Positions 36,003-45,707 of a DNA stretch of 50,625 bases are shown piece after piece. The DNA comes from an uncultured bacterium (GTDB taxonomy: Bacteria; Cyanobacteriota; Vampirovibrionia; Gastranaerophilales; Gastranaerophilaceae): the NCBI GenBank assembly GCA_902462155.1, contig CABQAQ010000012.1:1-50625 (forward strand), written 5' to 3'. Every line of letters begins with the position of its first letter. The first letter of the stretch is position 1. Under the pieces are notes generated by a model. The model was not told the DNA's origin. It made no database searches and worked only from the letters and a program-made list of their open reading frames with translations. The translations under genes were made by a program, and so were the position numbers.

Positions 36003-36809
36003 ATGAATATAAAAAAAATTATTTCTTCTTCAATTACTGAAGATATACCAAGTTCAATAGAAATAGCGAATGATTTATCTTGTGGTATAGAAATAAGCAG
36101 AATTCCTAAACAATTTAATATAAATAAAGATTTTGATCAGGTTAAATTATATCTAAAAGAAAAATTAAAAAATTTTCAAAATATTATAACAGTACACGGT
36201 TTATTTTTTGATTTAAATATAGCATCTAGAGATGAAGGTATAAGAGAATTATCTCAAAAACGTTATTACCAGTCACTTGAATTGGCCAAAGAACTTAATG
36301 CTACAACACTACTTTTCCATACTGGGAAGAAAACAACTAAGCATAAAGATAGCCAAAGAAAATTTAAAGATAATACTATTAAATTTTGGGAAAGTTTTAT
36401 AAAAGATATTGAAAAAACTCACATTACTGTTGTTTTAGAAAATGTTCAAGAAGCAGATTATACTTTTATTAATGATATTATTTCTCATATAAATTCAAAT
36501 CAACTTAAAGCATCACTAGATACAGGACATGTAAATGTTCATTCAGATCATAGTATCGTAAATTGGATAAAAGGTTATAATAAAAATCTTTATCACATGC
36601 ATCTTCATAATAATTTCAAAGATGATGACTCACATTATGGTTTAAAAGAAGGTAGCATAAATTTTGAACAGATTATAGATACGTTATTTGAGTTAGAACT
36701 TTATCCGTTATTTGTATTTGAGATATTTAAAATTAAAGATTTAATATCAAGTATTGAACTATTTGACAAATTAATAGAAAAAAGAAAAAGTAGTATAATA
36801 CGTATATAA
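36003..36809 (+). CDS. Sugar phosphate isomerase/epimerase-like TIM barrel protein
   Basis: A 268-residue xylose-isomerase-like TIM barrel (AP endonuclease family 2). Likely metal ligands are Glu in VVLENVQ, Asp and His in SLDTGHVNVH, His in HMHLHNN, and Glu in LFVFEIF near the end. Members act on sugars or sugar phosphates (for example hydroxypyruvate isomerase), but the substrate cannot be told from sequence. It is followed after 32 bases by the isochorismatase-like gene, probably in one transcript. Confidence 0.8.
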   Translation: MNIKKIISSSITEDIPSSIEIANDLSCGIEISRIPKQFNINKDFDQVKLYLKEKLKNFQNIITVHGLFFDLNIASRDEGIRELSQKRYYQSLELAKELNATTLLFHTGKKTTKHKDSQRKFKDNTIKFWESFIKDIEKTHITVVLENVQEADYTFINDIISHINSNQLKASLDTGHVNVHSDHSIVNWIKGYNKNLYHMHLHNNFKDDDSHYGLKEGSINFEQIIDTLFELELYPLFVFEIFKIKDLISSIELFDKLIEKRKSSIIRI

Positions 36810-36841
36810 GTACATAAGATAAAAATAAAAGGAGGCTAATT

Positions 36842-37399
36842 ATGAGTAAATTATTAAATGCAGATGAAAGTTTATATATAGTGATAGATCTACAAGAGAA
36901 GTTAGTAAAAATTCTTGAAGAGGGTTCAAAAGTTATAAAAAATTCGCAGACAATAGCGAAAACAAGTTCAATATTAAATATACCAATAATAATTACAGAA
37001 CAATATAAGAAAGGTTTAGGTGAAACAATACCTGAAATAACAAGTAGTGTAAAACAGGAGGGTGTCGTATTTTTTGAAAAAAATTCATTTAGTGTTTTAA
37101 AAGAGGATGGTTTTTTAGAATTACTGAAAAAGTCCGGTAAAAAGCAGATAATGATATCAGGAATAGAAAGCCATATATGTGTTATGCAAACAGCGTTAGA
37201 GTTATCAGAAAACGGGTATCAAGTATTTGTAATAAAGGATGCATCAGCCTCAAGAGATAATAATCAATTGGAACTAGCTATGGATAGATTGAATAAAAAT
37301 GAAAATATAGATGTAATAACTACTGAAATGGCTGTGTTTGAATTGTTAAAGACATCAAAAAATAATCATTTTAAAGAGATCCAAGCTCTTATAAAATAA
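36842..37399 (+). CDS. Isochorismatase-like cysteine hydrolase
   Basis: A 185-residue alpha/beta hydrolase of the isochorismatase superfamily. The catalytic triad is visible: Asp16 in YIVIDLQEKL, Lys80 in FFEKNSF and Cys113 in ISGIESHICVMQTALEL. The short form with SHICV resembles YcaC/nicotinamidase-like hydrolases of unknown substrate. AAGGAGG stands seven bases before the ATG, the best ribosome-binding site in this region. Confidence 0.85.
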   Translation: MSKLLNADESLYIVIDLQEKLVKILEEGSKVIKNSQTIAKTSSILNIPIIITEQYKKGLGETIPEITSSVKQEGVVFFEKNSFSVLKEDGFLELLKKSGKKQIMISGIESHICVMQTALELSENGYQVFVIKDASASRDNNQLELAMDRLNKNENIDVITTEMAVFELLKTSKNNHFKEIQALIK

Positions 37400-37420
37400 A
37401 TTATTATTAAAAGAATGCTT

Positions 37421-37579
37421 TTAATTTAAATAAAAAGTTTCGGATAGAAGAATATAGTTCTTAAAAATATTTTTTTTATTAGAAACAAAAAGGTAATGAG
37501 ATTTTTTTTTATAAATTTTTGAATCTAAATAATTTTCAAAATAAATTAAAGAATCATTACCTTTATTGTTTTTTTTCAT
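37421..37579 (-). CDS. Possible 52-residue protein
   Basis: A small open frame (MKKNNKGNDSLIYFENY...) opening at an ATG (37577-37579) with CAGGAG seven bases upstream and ending in TAA. The composition, Lys/Asn/Tyr-rich, matches other proteins here. It is antisense to the space between the isochorismatase-like gene and the transglycosylase gene, which is otherwise 312 bases without a gene. I recognise no family. The good ribosome-binding site is the main support. Confidence 0.4.
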   Translation of the reverse strand: MKKNNKGNDSLIYFENYLDSKIYKKKSHYLFVSNKKNIFKNYILLSETFYLN

Positions 37580-37637
37580 ATCCACTCCTGGTTTCGTATA
37601 TTTTTAATTTGATCTAAATATAATATTTACTTTTTTT

Positions 37638-37666
37638 TTGAAATTTACTTTACTCTTTTGTATAAT
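37638..37666 (+). promoter_or_regulatory. Strong sigma70 promoter for the transglycosylase gene
   Basis: TTGAAA (37638-37643), a 17-base spacer, TATAAT (37661-37666), 45 bases before the ATG; CAGGTGA serves as ribosome-binding site. One of the best promoter matches in the window. Confidence 0.75.
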
Positions 37667-37711
37667 TTAATAGATAAATATAAAATTTATAAACAGGTGA
37701 AATAAAATAAT

Positions 37712-39775
37712 ATGAAAAAGTTTAAAATAATATTAATATTAATTGCTATAATTTTTATAGTGTTTTTAATCAAGAATTATAATGAGTTTGATTTTTTTAA
37801 TAAAAGTGAGAAGATATATAAACAAGGACTGGAATTTACAAAAAATAAAGATTACCAAAATGCTTTTTATAACTTTTCGCAAGTTTCAAAATATAGTAAT
37901 ATATATATATATGCTTTATTTAGGCAAGGTATGTCTGCAGATGCTTTAAATGATTCAAAAACAGCCATAGAAAAATATAATAAGTTTTTGCAAAGATATC
38001 CTGATACATTATTATCCCAGAAAGCAGCATATAATTTGGCATATGATTATTTTAAGGAAAAAAATTATAGTGAATCTAAAAGAGTATTTAAATATTTACA
38101 AAAAAATTTCCCAAAATCAGATTTTGCAATAGCTGCAAATTATTATCTTGGACTTATCATAAAATATGATCAGAATAATATTATAGAAAAAAAAGAAAAT
38201 AGTAATAAAGAAGAAGTAATAAATAATTTAAAAACGAAATCATTAAATTATTTTATTTCATACTTAAACTTAAGTCCAAATGGAAGATTTGCACCTAATT
38301 GTCTTAAGGAAATTTCACAATTAAATATTCCACTTTCTAGAAATGAAAAGAAAATTATAGGAATAGCAAATTATAAAAATAATAATTATAAAAAAGCAAT
38401 AAAATATCTAGACTCGTTAGAAGATAAATCTGATATTTGGCCATATTTACTTTTATCCTATAAAAAAGTAGGCAATTATGGAATTATTAAACAAAATTTT
38501 AATAATTGGATAAAATTACAATATCAAAAAAATGATCAAGACGAAAAGGCATTAAAAGAATATAGATCAATATTATATGCAGCAATAGATGCTTATATAG
38601 ATATTCAGACTATAAAAAATCCTGAAGATAAGTCACTTGCGTGGAAAAATCTACTTAAATATGCATATTTAAAAAATATTCAGGCCGAAGATTATATTTT
38701 ATATAAAGCCTCAAAATATTTAAATAAAAAAGATAATATAAAATACTATAAAAGAATTGTAGATGAATATCCTCAAGATGATTTTGCTTCAGAGGCATTA
38801 TGGGAATTATTTTGGTATTATTACCAAAATAATAGTTATAAAACAGCATTTATCTATGGAAAAAAACATATATCTAAATATACAAATACCCAAGCAGCTC
38901 CAAGAATTTTATTCTGGATGGGAAAAATAGCACAAAAAGAGCAGAATGTAACGCTAGCAAATAATTATTTTAACCAAGTAATTTCAAAATATCCGATAGA
39001 CTATTATGCTTTTAGAGCACATAAAAACATAGAACCTCAAAGAAAAGAAAAAATTAAACCATTGATAGAAAAGAATATAAATCCTCAATTTCCAATAAAC
39101 TATGCAAATTTAAATCCTGAAAATATGAGTATAGTAATGAAGATTATGGAACTTGGTGATTATGAATTATTAAAGCAAATAGAGTTTGAATCAAAATTTG
39201 TAGATAGTTGGATTCATTACCAACTGGAAAATTATTCAAAATCAGTTAATTTAGCAAAATTAGCTTTAGAGGAACTTGAAACAAAACCATTATATTATGA
39301 TGAAGTATATAAACTAGCTTATCCTATACATTATGCTCAAAAAATAAATTCCTATAGTGCAGTATGGAATCTAGATCCTTATATAATAATATCAATAATA
39401 AGAGAAGAAAGCTTTTTTAATAAACGAGCAAAGAGTTTAGCAAATGCTCGAGGTCTTATGCAACTTATGCCATCTACAGCTAGATATATAGCATCAAAAT
39501 ATAATTTAAGATATCAATCTTTATACGACCTGGAGGACAATCTAAAGTTATCTACAGCATATTTTCATTATGTTTCAGATCAAATGATGGATAATAACAT
39601 GATTTTATCTGTAGCCTCATATAATTCTGGTCCAAATATTCTTAAATATTGGCTTAGCAAATCTAATACACAAGATATTGATGAATTTATAGAAAATATT
39701 CCATATTTTGAAACAAAACATTATGTAAGAAAAGTGTTTGCTTCATATTGGAATTATACAAATATATATAGGTGA
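37712..39775 (+). CDS. Soluble-type lytic transglycosylase
   Basis: A 687-residue murein transglycosylase. An N-terminal hydrophobic helix (about 5-21) exports or anchors it. TPR/alpha-helical repeats fill residues 35-480, with units like ALFRQGMSADALNDSKTAIEKY. The C-terminal ~150 residues are the SLT (lysozyme-like) domain: IISIIREESFF with catalytic Glu566, AKSLANARGLMQLMP, then ATARY-like STARYIA and VASYNSGPNILKYWL. It cleaves glycan strands of peptidoglycan, leaving anhydroMurNAc ends. The arrangement is that of Slt70-like enzymes. Intact. Confidence 0.92.
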   Translation: MKKFKIILILIAIIFIVFLIKNYNEFDFFNKSEKIYKQGLEFTKNKDYQNAFYNFSQVSKYSNIYIYALFRQGMSADALNDSKTAIEKYNKFLQRYPDTLLSQKAAYNLAYDYFKEKNYSESKRVFKYLQKNFPKSDFAIAANYYLGLIIKYDQNNIIEKKENSNKEEVINNLKTKSLNYFISYLNLSPNGRFAPNCLKEISQLNIPLSRNEKKIIGIANYKNNNYKKAIKYLDSLEDKSDIWPYLLLSYKKVGNYGIIKQNFNNWIKLQYQKNDQDEKALKEYRSILYAAIDAYIDIQTIKNPEDKSLAWKNLLKYAYLKNIQAEDYILYKASKYLNKKDNIKYYKRIVDEYPQDDFASEALWELFWYYYQNNSYKTAFIYGKKHISKYTNTQAAPRILFWMGKIAQKEQNVTLANNYFNQVISKYPIDYYAFRAHKNIEPQRKEKIKPLIEKNINPQFPINYANLNPENMSIVMKIMELGDYELLKQIEFESKFVDSWIHYQLENYSKSVNLAKLALEELETKPLYYDEVYKLAYPIHYAQKINSYSAVWNLDPYIIISIIREESFFNKRAKSLANARGLMQLMPSTARYIASKYNLRYQSLYDLEDNLKLSTAYFHYVSDQMMDNNMILSVASYNSGPNILKYWLSKSNTQDIDEFIENIPYFETKHYVRKVFASYWNYTNIYR

Positions 39776-39821
39776 GAAAAATTGAAAAGGATATTATCAA
39801 TGAGGCTAATACTTAGTTTTA

Positions 39822-39978
39822 GTTATATCGTTGTGTGTTCCTGATCCAAAAGGTGTTGTTGCTCAAAAAGCTGTATAAAACTAGCTTTTCGTTGAAGCAA
39901 ATCTAAAACCTCAAGATTATTTATTAAGTTAATTCTAACGGTATGTCTACCGAACTAGGTAATATTGCTGGATTTTAA
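39822..39978 (+). pseudogene. Decayed fabF fragment
   Basis: Three short pieces, in shifted frames and interrupted by stops, match residues ~268-315 of the intact FabF encoded at 40090-41346 on the other strand: VPDPKGVVAQKAV (FabF APDPEGAGAQKAM), EANLKPQD (identical ANLKPQD), and NSNGMSTELGNIA (FabF NSHGTSTGLGDVA). The His of the NSHGTST motif is Asn. It is an old relic of a duplicated ketosynthase gene in the 314-base space between the transglycosylase gene and fabF; nothing else is recognisable there. Confidence 0.8.
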
Positions 39979-40089
39979 ACTTATTTCTCTTTAAACCATA
40001 ATTTAAAAAAATATAAAGAGCCAATAAAATTAATTTTAAAGACTCTTTATTATAGTTTAAGTAAAAGAATATAAATTAAAAATAATTAT

Positions 40090-41346
40090 CTATGAATCGA
40101 TAAATTTTTTAAAAATTAAAGAAGCATTATGCCCACCAAAGCCAAAAGAATTAGATAAAGCAACATCAACATTTGCCTTTAAAGCTTTATTTGGAACATA
40201 ATTAAGATTTGCAACTTTTTCATCTTGGTTATCAAGATTAATAGTAGGAGGAATAATTGAGTCATTAATAGACTTAATACAAGCAATGGACTCAATAGCC
40301 CCAGTAGCTCCAAGAACGTGTCCTGTCATAGACTTAGTAGAGCTAACTTTTAAATTAGGATTTAAAGATAAATCACCAAAAACATTAGCAATAGCTTTAG
40401 ATTCAGCAACATCCCCAAGACCTGTAGAAGTACCGTGAGAATTAACGTAATCAACATCTTGAGGTTTTAGATTTGCATCACGAAGAGCTATTTCCATAGC
40501 TTTTTGAGCACCGGCACCTTCCGGATCAGGAGCAACGATATCATAAGCATCAGCTGTTTGGCCATATCCTACAATTTCAGCATATATCTTTGCACCTCTA
40601 GTTTTAGCGTGTTCAAGTTCTTCAAGAATTAAAACACCGGCTCCTTCAGCCATAACAAATCCATCTCTATCTTTGTCATAAGGTCTGGATGCTTTTTCAG
40701 GTTGATCATTACGTTTAGATAAAGTACGAGCACTAGTGAATCCACCCATACCTATATCACAAATAGCTGCTTCAGCACCACCTGACATAATAATATCTGC
40801 ATCACCCCATTGAATAGCTCTAAACGCATCACCAATAGAATGTGCAGATGTTGCACAAGCTGTAGTAATAGCTTTATTAACACCTTTTGCACCATATTTC
40901 ATAGATATTCTACCAGCACCCATATCAACAATAATCATAGGAACAGTAAATGGGGTACATTTATAAGGAGCTTTAGCTAACATAATTTTATGTTGAGTTT
41001 CAATCGTGTTAAAGCCACCGGCAGCTGATCCAAATATAACACCAAATCTATATGGATCGATGTTACAAGATTCAAGATTAGCATCTTTATATGCTTCATC
41101 AGCAGCTATTAAAGCCCAGAAATTATATCTATCCATTCTCCTTTGTTCTTTTGGTTCTATATAGTCATCTACGTTAACATTTTGAATTTGTCCTGCTATA
41201 TGAACAAGATGCTTAGATAAATCTAATCCTTGAATAGTTTTAATACCGCTTTTCCCATTAATTAAGTTATTCCACAGAAGGTCAACACCAACTCCATAAG
41301 GACTGACTGTACCTAAACCGGTTACTACAACTCTTCTTTTTCCCAT
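40090..41346 (-). CDS. fabF: Beta-ketoacyl-ACP synthase II
   Basis: A 418-residue elongation condensing enzyme. The active-site Cys164 is in TTACATSAHSIG, His304 in NSHGTSTGLGD and His343 in KSMTGHVLGATGA. The N-terminal VVVTGLGTVSPYG and C-terminal SNSFGFGGHNASL are typical. It extends acyl-ACP with malonyl-ACP. It is the last gene of the fatty acid operon, 97 bases after acpP, with an AAGGGA ribosome-binding site. Confidence 0.97.
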   Translation of the reverse strand: MGKRRVVVTGLGTVSPYGVGVDLLWNNLINGKSGIKTIQGLDLSKHLVHIAGQIQNVNVDDYIEPKEQRRMDRYNFWALIAADEAYKDANLESCNIDPYRFGVIFGSAAGGFNTIETQHKIMLAKAPYKCTPFTVPMIIVDMGAGRISMKYGAKGVNKAITTACATSAHSIGDAFRAIQWGDADIIMSGGAEAAICDIGMGGFTSARTLSKRNDQPEKASRPYDKDRDGFVMAEGAGVLILEELEHAKTRGAKIYAEIVGYGQTADAYDIVAPDPEGAGAQKAMEIALRDANLKPQDVDYVNSHGTSTGLGDVAESKAIANVFGDLSLNPNLKVSSTKSMTGHVLGATGAIESIACIKSINDSIIPPTINLDNQDEKVANLNYVPNKALKANVDVALSNSFGFGGHNASLIFKKFIDS

Positions 41347-41382
41347 TTGTATCCCTTTTCAAATAATCTTTTTTATAAATAA

Positions 41383-41419
41383 TGAGGAGTAATAATTAAC
41401 TAAAAAAAATCACTCCTCG
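41383..41419 (-). promoter_or_regulatory. Hairpin between acpP and fabF
   Basis: GAGGAGT (41384-41390) and ACTCCTC (41412-41418) can pair around a 21-base A/T-rich loop. On the transcript it could attenuate readthrough or stabilise the abundant acpP message against the downstream fabF. The long loop makes it tentative. Confidence 0.35.
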
Positions 41420-41443
41420 AAATAAAAATCAAGTAGTAAATTA

Positions 41444-41677
41444 CTACAGATTAGCTTCAATATAATTTACAGCGTCTTTAACTGTAGCGATTTTTTCAGC
41501 TTCTTCATCAGGAATTTCAGTACCAAATTCTTCTTCAAATGCCATAACAAGTTCTACTGTATCTAAAGAATCAGCACCTAAATCAGCTGTAAAGCTAGCA
41601 TTTTCTGTAACTAATGATTCATCTACACTTAATTGTTCTACAACAACTTTTTTTACTCTTTCAAATACTGTACTCAT
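41444..41677 (-). CDS. acpP: Acyl carrier protein
   Basis: A 77-residue acidic carrier protein. The phosphopantetheine site is Ser37 in LGADSLDTVELVMAFEEEF, the canonical DSL motif. It carries growing acyl chains for the surrounding Fab enzymes and PlsX. AGAGGA precedes the ATG. Flanked by fabG and fabF as in most bacteria. Confidence 0.98.
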   Translation of the reverse strand: MSTVFERVKKVVVEQLSVDESLVTENASFTADLGADSLDTVELVMAFEEEFGTEIPDEEAEKIATVKDAVNYIEANL

Positions 41678-41775
41678 TTTTTTTCCTCTTTTTCAATAAT
41701 TAACTAATTTAACAATTTTTATTATACTTGTTAAAGATATTTTTGCAAATTCTTTTGATAATCTTAACTAAAAAT

Positions 41776-42504
41776 CTAAATTACAAGACCACCATCTACA
41801 CCAATAACCTGCCCTGTGATATATGGTGCATCCTCTATTAGGAATTTTACTGTTCTTGCTATATCAGACACTTCTCCTAATTTTTTAAGAGGTATAGCTT
41901 CTACTATTTTTTCAGTGTTAAGATCTTTTGTCATATCTGTTTGGATAAAACCCGGGGCTACTGCATTAACTCTAATATTTCTAGAGGCTAATTCTTTCGC
42001 TAATGATTTTGTAAATCCTATAACACCTGCTTTTGATGTAGAATAATTTGCTTGACCAGCATTACCATATATACCTGAAATACTTGATAAGTTAACAATA
42101 GCACCACTTCTTTGTTTCATCATTTGTTTAACTACACTTTGTGATACATTAAATAATGAATTAACATTCGTATTTATAACTTTTAACCAAGCCTCTTCTG
42201 TCATTCTCATAAATAATCCATCAGCTGTAACACCTGCATTATTTACTAAGGCATCTATTCTACCAAATTTTTCTATAATTAGTTTTATAGCTTCATCACA
42301 AGCTTTTTTGTCTGATACGTCAAACTTTAAAGCTAAAGATTCTTGACCTAATTCTTTTATTTCATTTACTGTTTTATCTGCAGCTTCTTGGTTTCCTGCA
42401 TAATTTACAATAACATTATATCCACTTTTTGCTAGTTCTATTGCACAAGCTTTCCCTATTCCTCTTGAGGCACCTGTGACTAATGCTACTTTCTTTTCTG
42501 TCAT
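41776..42504 (-). CDS. fabG: 3-oxoacyl-ACP reductase
   Basis: A 242-residue short-chain dehydrogenase using NADPH to reduce 3-ketoacyl-ACP. Cofactor loop TGASRGIG (10-17), NNAG (88-91), catalytic Ser141, Tyr154 and Lys158 in NLSSISG...NYSTSKAG, and VAPGFIQTDMT. It ends GGLVI. Its position between fabD and acpP identifies it as the fatty acid enzyme among many look-alike dehydrogenases. Confidence 0.97.
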   Translation of the reverse strand: MTEKKVALVTGASRGIGKACAIELAKSGYNVIVNYAGNQEAADKTVNEIKELGQESLALKFDVSDKKACDEAIKLIIEKFGRIDALVNNAGVTADGLFMRMTEEAWLKVINTNVNSLFNVSQSVVKQMMKQRSGAIVNLSSISGIYGNAGQANYSTSKAGVIGFTKSLAKELASRNIRVNAVAPGFIQTDMTKDLNTEKIVEAIPLKKLGEVSDIARTVKFLIEDAPYITGQVIGVDGGLVI

Positions 42505-42535
42505 TTTTTATACATTCTCCTCTTGATATGATTTC

Positions 42536-43489
42536 TTATATATTTTTTATCCATTCACATGTTTCTTCTAAAGTTTTATTATCATATACATTTACTGTAT
42601 TTAATTCTTTATTAATTTTTAAATTAAGACCTTTTAATACTTTACCCGGACCTATCTCAATAAAATTAGTTACCTGATTTTTCGCTATATTATTTATTGA
42701 ATCACACCATTTCACTGGAGAATAAAGTTGATGATAACATTTTGATTTAAGTTCAGATCCTTTATCTGTAGATGTTGCATCTACATTTGTATAAATAGGG
42801 ATATTTGTATCTTTAAAATCAAATTGATTATCTTGAATAAAAGATCTAAATTCTTCAGCAGCATTTTTCATTAACATAGAATGAAATGCTCCTGATACAC
42901 TTAATGGAACAACTCTTTTTGCTCCAGCTTTACTTAAAAGTTCATTAGCTTTTTCAACTGCAATTTTTTCTCCTGTAATTACAGTCTGTGATGGACTATT
43001 ATAATTTGCTATTGAAACAATTCCATCCTTCACTTCAGATATAATTTCTTCAATTTTAATTGAGTCAAGTCCAATTATAGCTGACATTGCTCCATCTGTT
43101 AAAGAAGCTGCTTTATCCATTAATTCTGAACGTTTTTTTATTAATTTTAATACACTGTTTAAATCTAATACATTTGAGCAATACATAGCTGCATATTCAC
43201 CTAAACTATGTCCTGCTGTATATGTTGGTAATATATCTTTATCAGATAATTTTTCTTTTAATGCTTCTAATAGAGCAATTGATGTAGTTAATATACACGG
43301 TTGCGTATTTATAGTCTGTTTTAATGCCTCTTCCGGACCTTCAAAACATAACTTTTTTACATCCATATTTAATATATCACAAGCTTGATCGAAAACTTCT
43401 TTAGCTTTTTTTGAACTTTCATATACATCTTTACCCATCCCTATTATTTGAGATCCTTGTCCGGGAAATAAATAAGCTATTTTTCCCAT
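42536..43489 (-). CDS. fabD: Malonyl-CoA:ACP transacylase
   Basis: About 317 residues from the ATG at 43489, chosen because AGGAGG lies five bases upstream; an in-frame ATG seven codons earlier (43510) has no such site. IAYLFPGQGSQ opens the protein, the acyl-enzyme Ser95 lies in GHSLGEYAA, Gln in NTQPC, and GAFHSMLM carries the catalytic His. It loads malonate on ACP for FabH and FabF. Confidence 0.96.
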   Translation of the reverse strand: MGKIAYLFPGQGSQIIGMGKDVYESSKKAKEVFDQACDILNMDVKKLCFEGPEEALKQTINTQPCILTTSIALLEALKEKLSDKDILPTYTAGHSLGEYAAMYCSNVLDLNSVLKLIKKRSELMDKAASLTDGAMSAIIGLDSIKIEEIISEVKDGIVSIANYNSPSQTVITGEKIAVEKANELLSKAGAKRVVPLSVSGAFHSMLMKNAAEEFRSFIQDNQFDFKDTNIPIYTNVDATSTDKGSELKSKCYHQLYSPVKWCDSINNIAKNQVTNFIEIGPGKVLKGLNLKINKELNTVNVYDNKTLEETCEWIKNI

Positions 43490-43554
43490 TTTTCCTCCTA
43501 TTTTACACATATCTTGATTTAATTTAAATTATTTTTATTTATAAATTATAAAAT

Positions 43555-44559
43555 TTACATAATCTCTTTCCGTAAGTTAACGATACAAGCTCCTAAAGTC
43601 ATTCCTGCACCAAATCCGCATAAAATAGCTTTTGATGGTAGTTTTATTTTGCCTTCTTTTATACCCTCATACATTGCTATTGGCACTGATGCTGCTGATG
43701 TATTTCCACAATGTTCTATATTTATTATGACCTTTTCTTTTTCATAGCCTAGTCTATCTTTCATTGCATCTATTATTCTTACATTAGCTTGATGCGGTAT
43801 TAAATAGTCTATATCACTAGCTTTCAAACCTGCTTTTTCTATACATTTTTCTATATATAAAGGTAATGTTGATACAACAAATTTATAAACTTCTTTCCCT
43901 ATCATTCTTATTTTTAAAGGCTTTTGCTCATCAGGAGCTACTAATGGACAATTTTCACCGCTTAACGGTAAAGTTATTAAATGTCCTAAATTACCATCAG
44001 AATTAATTGATAGACTTAATATATCATCTACACCATCACTAGATGGTTTTAATACCATAGCACCTGCTCCATCGCCAAATAATACACAAGAGGAACGATC
44101 TTTCCAATCTACAAATTTCGAGTTTGAATCAGTTGCTATTATCAATATATTTTTATATGCTCCACTTCGTATATACGAACTTGCTATACTTAAGGCATAT
44201 ATAAAACCAGAACAAGCTGCTGAAACATCAAAGGCGAAAGCATTTTTTGCTCCAATTCTTGATTGTATTTCACAGCCACTTGACGGATAAAGATTTGCTG
44301 GAATAGATGTTGCTACTATTATTACGTCTATTTCCTCTGGATTAATATTTGCATTAGCTAATGCTATTTTTGCTGCATTTACTCCTAGATCTACAGAGTT
44401 TTCTTTCCCGGTTACTACTCTTCTCTCTTTTATACCAGTTCTTGTATATATCCACTCATCGGATGTGTCTAAGAATGTTGCTAAATCATCATTTGTTACT
44501 ACCTTCTCAGGCAAATACATTCCTATTCCTGCTATCATTACTGGTATATTATTGCTCAT
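43555..44559 (-). CDS. fabH: Beta-ketoacyl-ACP synthase III
   Basis: A 334-residue enzyme that starts fatty acid synthesis from acyl-CoA and malonyl-ACP. Active-site Cys116 in DVSAACSGFIYAL, then His in LIPHQANVRI and Asn in HCGNTSAASV. GIGMYLPEKVVTNDDL and the C-terminal GFGAGMTLGACIV are typical. It starts six bases after plsX, with AAGGG as ribosome-binding site. Confidence 0.97.
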   Translation of the reverse strand: MSNNIPVMIAGIGMYLPEKVVTNDDLATFLDTSDEWIYTRTGIKERRVVTGKENSVDLGVNAAKIALANANINPEEIDVIIVATSIPANLYPSSGCEIQSRIGAKNAFAFDVSAACSGFIYALSIASSYIRSGAYKNILIIATDSNSKFVDWKDRSSCVLFGDGAGAMVLKPSSDGVDDILSLSINSDGNLGHLITLPLSGENCPLVAPDEQKPLKIRMIGKEVYKFVVSTLPLYIEKCIEKAGLKASDIDYLIPHQANVRIIDAMKDRLGYEKEKVIINIEHCGNTSAASVPIAMYEGIKEGKIKLPSKAILCGFGAGMTLGACIVNLRKEIM

Positions 44560-44564
44560 TTATT

Positions 44565-45620
44565 TTACCCTTCATAAAATTCAGCTATTTTCTTATTTAG
44601 ACCTGATTCAACAGCATTTTTTGCTACCCTTACAGCATTCTTTATTGCATATGCTTTTGATCGACCATGAGAAATTACTGTAATCCCCTTTACTCCTAGT
44701 AATAAGGCTCCACCAAATTCCTCATAGTTTATTCTTTCAAATATTCGCTTCATTGCAGGTTTAGCTATTGCTCCTATTATTTTTGATATCAAATCTTTCT
44801 TAAATTCTTGACGAATTAAGTGAAATAACATTGAAGAGGCACCTTCTATTGTTTTTAATCCTACGTTACCTACAAATCCATCGCATACTATTACATTACA
44901 ATTACCTAAAAATATTTCTTTTCCTTCAATGTTTCCTATAAAATTATACTTTTCTTTATTCTCATCAAATAACTTATAAGCACTTTGGGCTAAATTATCT
45001 CCTTTTCCAGCTTCTTCACCTATATTTAATATTCCAACGGTAGGATTTTCTACACCAAGAACATTTTTAGAAAAAGTCATACCCATAACACCAAATTGAG
45101 TTAACATCTCAGGAGTAGAATTAGTATTTGCTCCGGCATCTATTAATACAACAGGTTCTTTCATTGTTGGTAAAGTAGCTGCTATGGCCGGTCTATCTAT
45201 ACCGGGTAAACGTCCTAAACCAAATAAACTGGCCGCCATTGCTGCTCCTGTAGAGCCTGCTGCTACTACTGCATCAGATGACCCTTTTGCTACAGCTGCT
45301 ACGGATTTTACTATTGAGGAATCTCTCTTTTTTCGAATAGCTTGACCTGGGGCTTCTCCCATCTCTATTACTTCTTCGGCATTTGTAATTAATATATCTA
45401 ATTTTGATACATTAGGTTTTATTCTCCTTGGTTTGTATACACCACTTCCATCATATATAAAACCACTCTCACTTACTCTTTTTATTACCTCTTTTATTTT
45501 TTCTTCTTTACCTACAAACTCTATTCCTACATTATAGTCCATTGCAGCCCAAAGACCACCATACACTATCTCATCAGGTGCCCAATCACCACCCATTGCG
45601 TCTATAGCTATTCTTGTCAT
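44565..45620 (-). CDS. plsX: Phosphate acyltransferase PlsX
   Basis: A 351-residue peripheral membrane enzyme that turns acyl-ACP into acyl-phosphate for phospholipid synthesis. It begins IAIDAMGGDWAPDEI, the family hallmark, and has GSTGAAMAASLF, RPAIAATLPT, DAGANTNSTPEML, ICDGFVGN-like VCDGFVGNVGLK and a C-terminal GGALLLGVKG. The rpmF-plsX-fabH order is the widely conserved one. GGGGAT precedes the ATG. Confidence 0.97.
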   Translation of the reverse strand: MTRIAIDAMGGDWAPDEIVYGGLWAAMDYNVGIEFVGKEEKIKEVIKRVSESGFIYDGSGVYKPRRIKPNVSKLDILITNAEEVIEMGEAPGQAIRKKRDSSIVKSVAAVAKGSSDAVVAAGSTGAAMAASLFGLGRLPGIDRPAIAATLPTMKEPVVLIDAGANTNSTPEMLTQFGVMGMTFSKNVLGVENPTVGILNIGEEAGKGDNLAQSAYKLFDENKEKYNFIGNIEGKEIFLGNCNVIVCDGFVGNVGLKTIEGASSMLFHLIRQEFKKDLISKIIGAIAKPAMKRIFERINYEEFGGALLLGVKGITVISHGRSKAYAIKNAVRVAKNAVESGLNKKIAEFYEG

Positions 45621-45707
45621 TTTATAATGATCCCCTAATATTGTTTCGATTCCTCAAAACAATCCTTCTCTCACTTATAATCTTTTCTATCTTTTTACTA
45701 AAAACTA

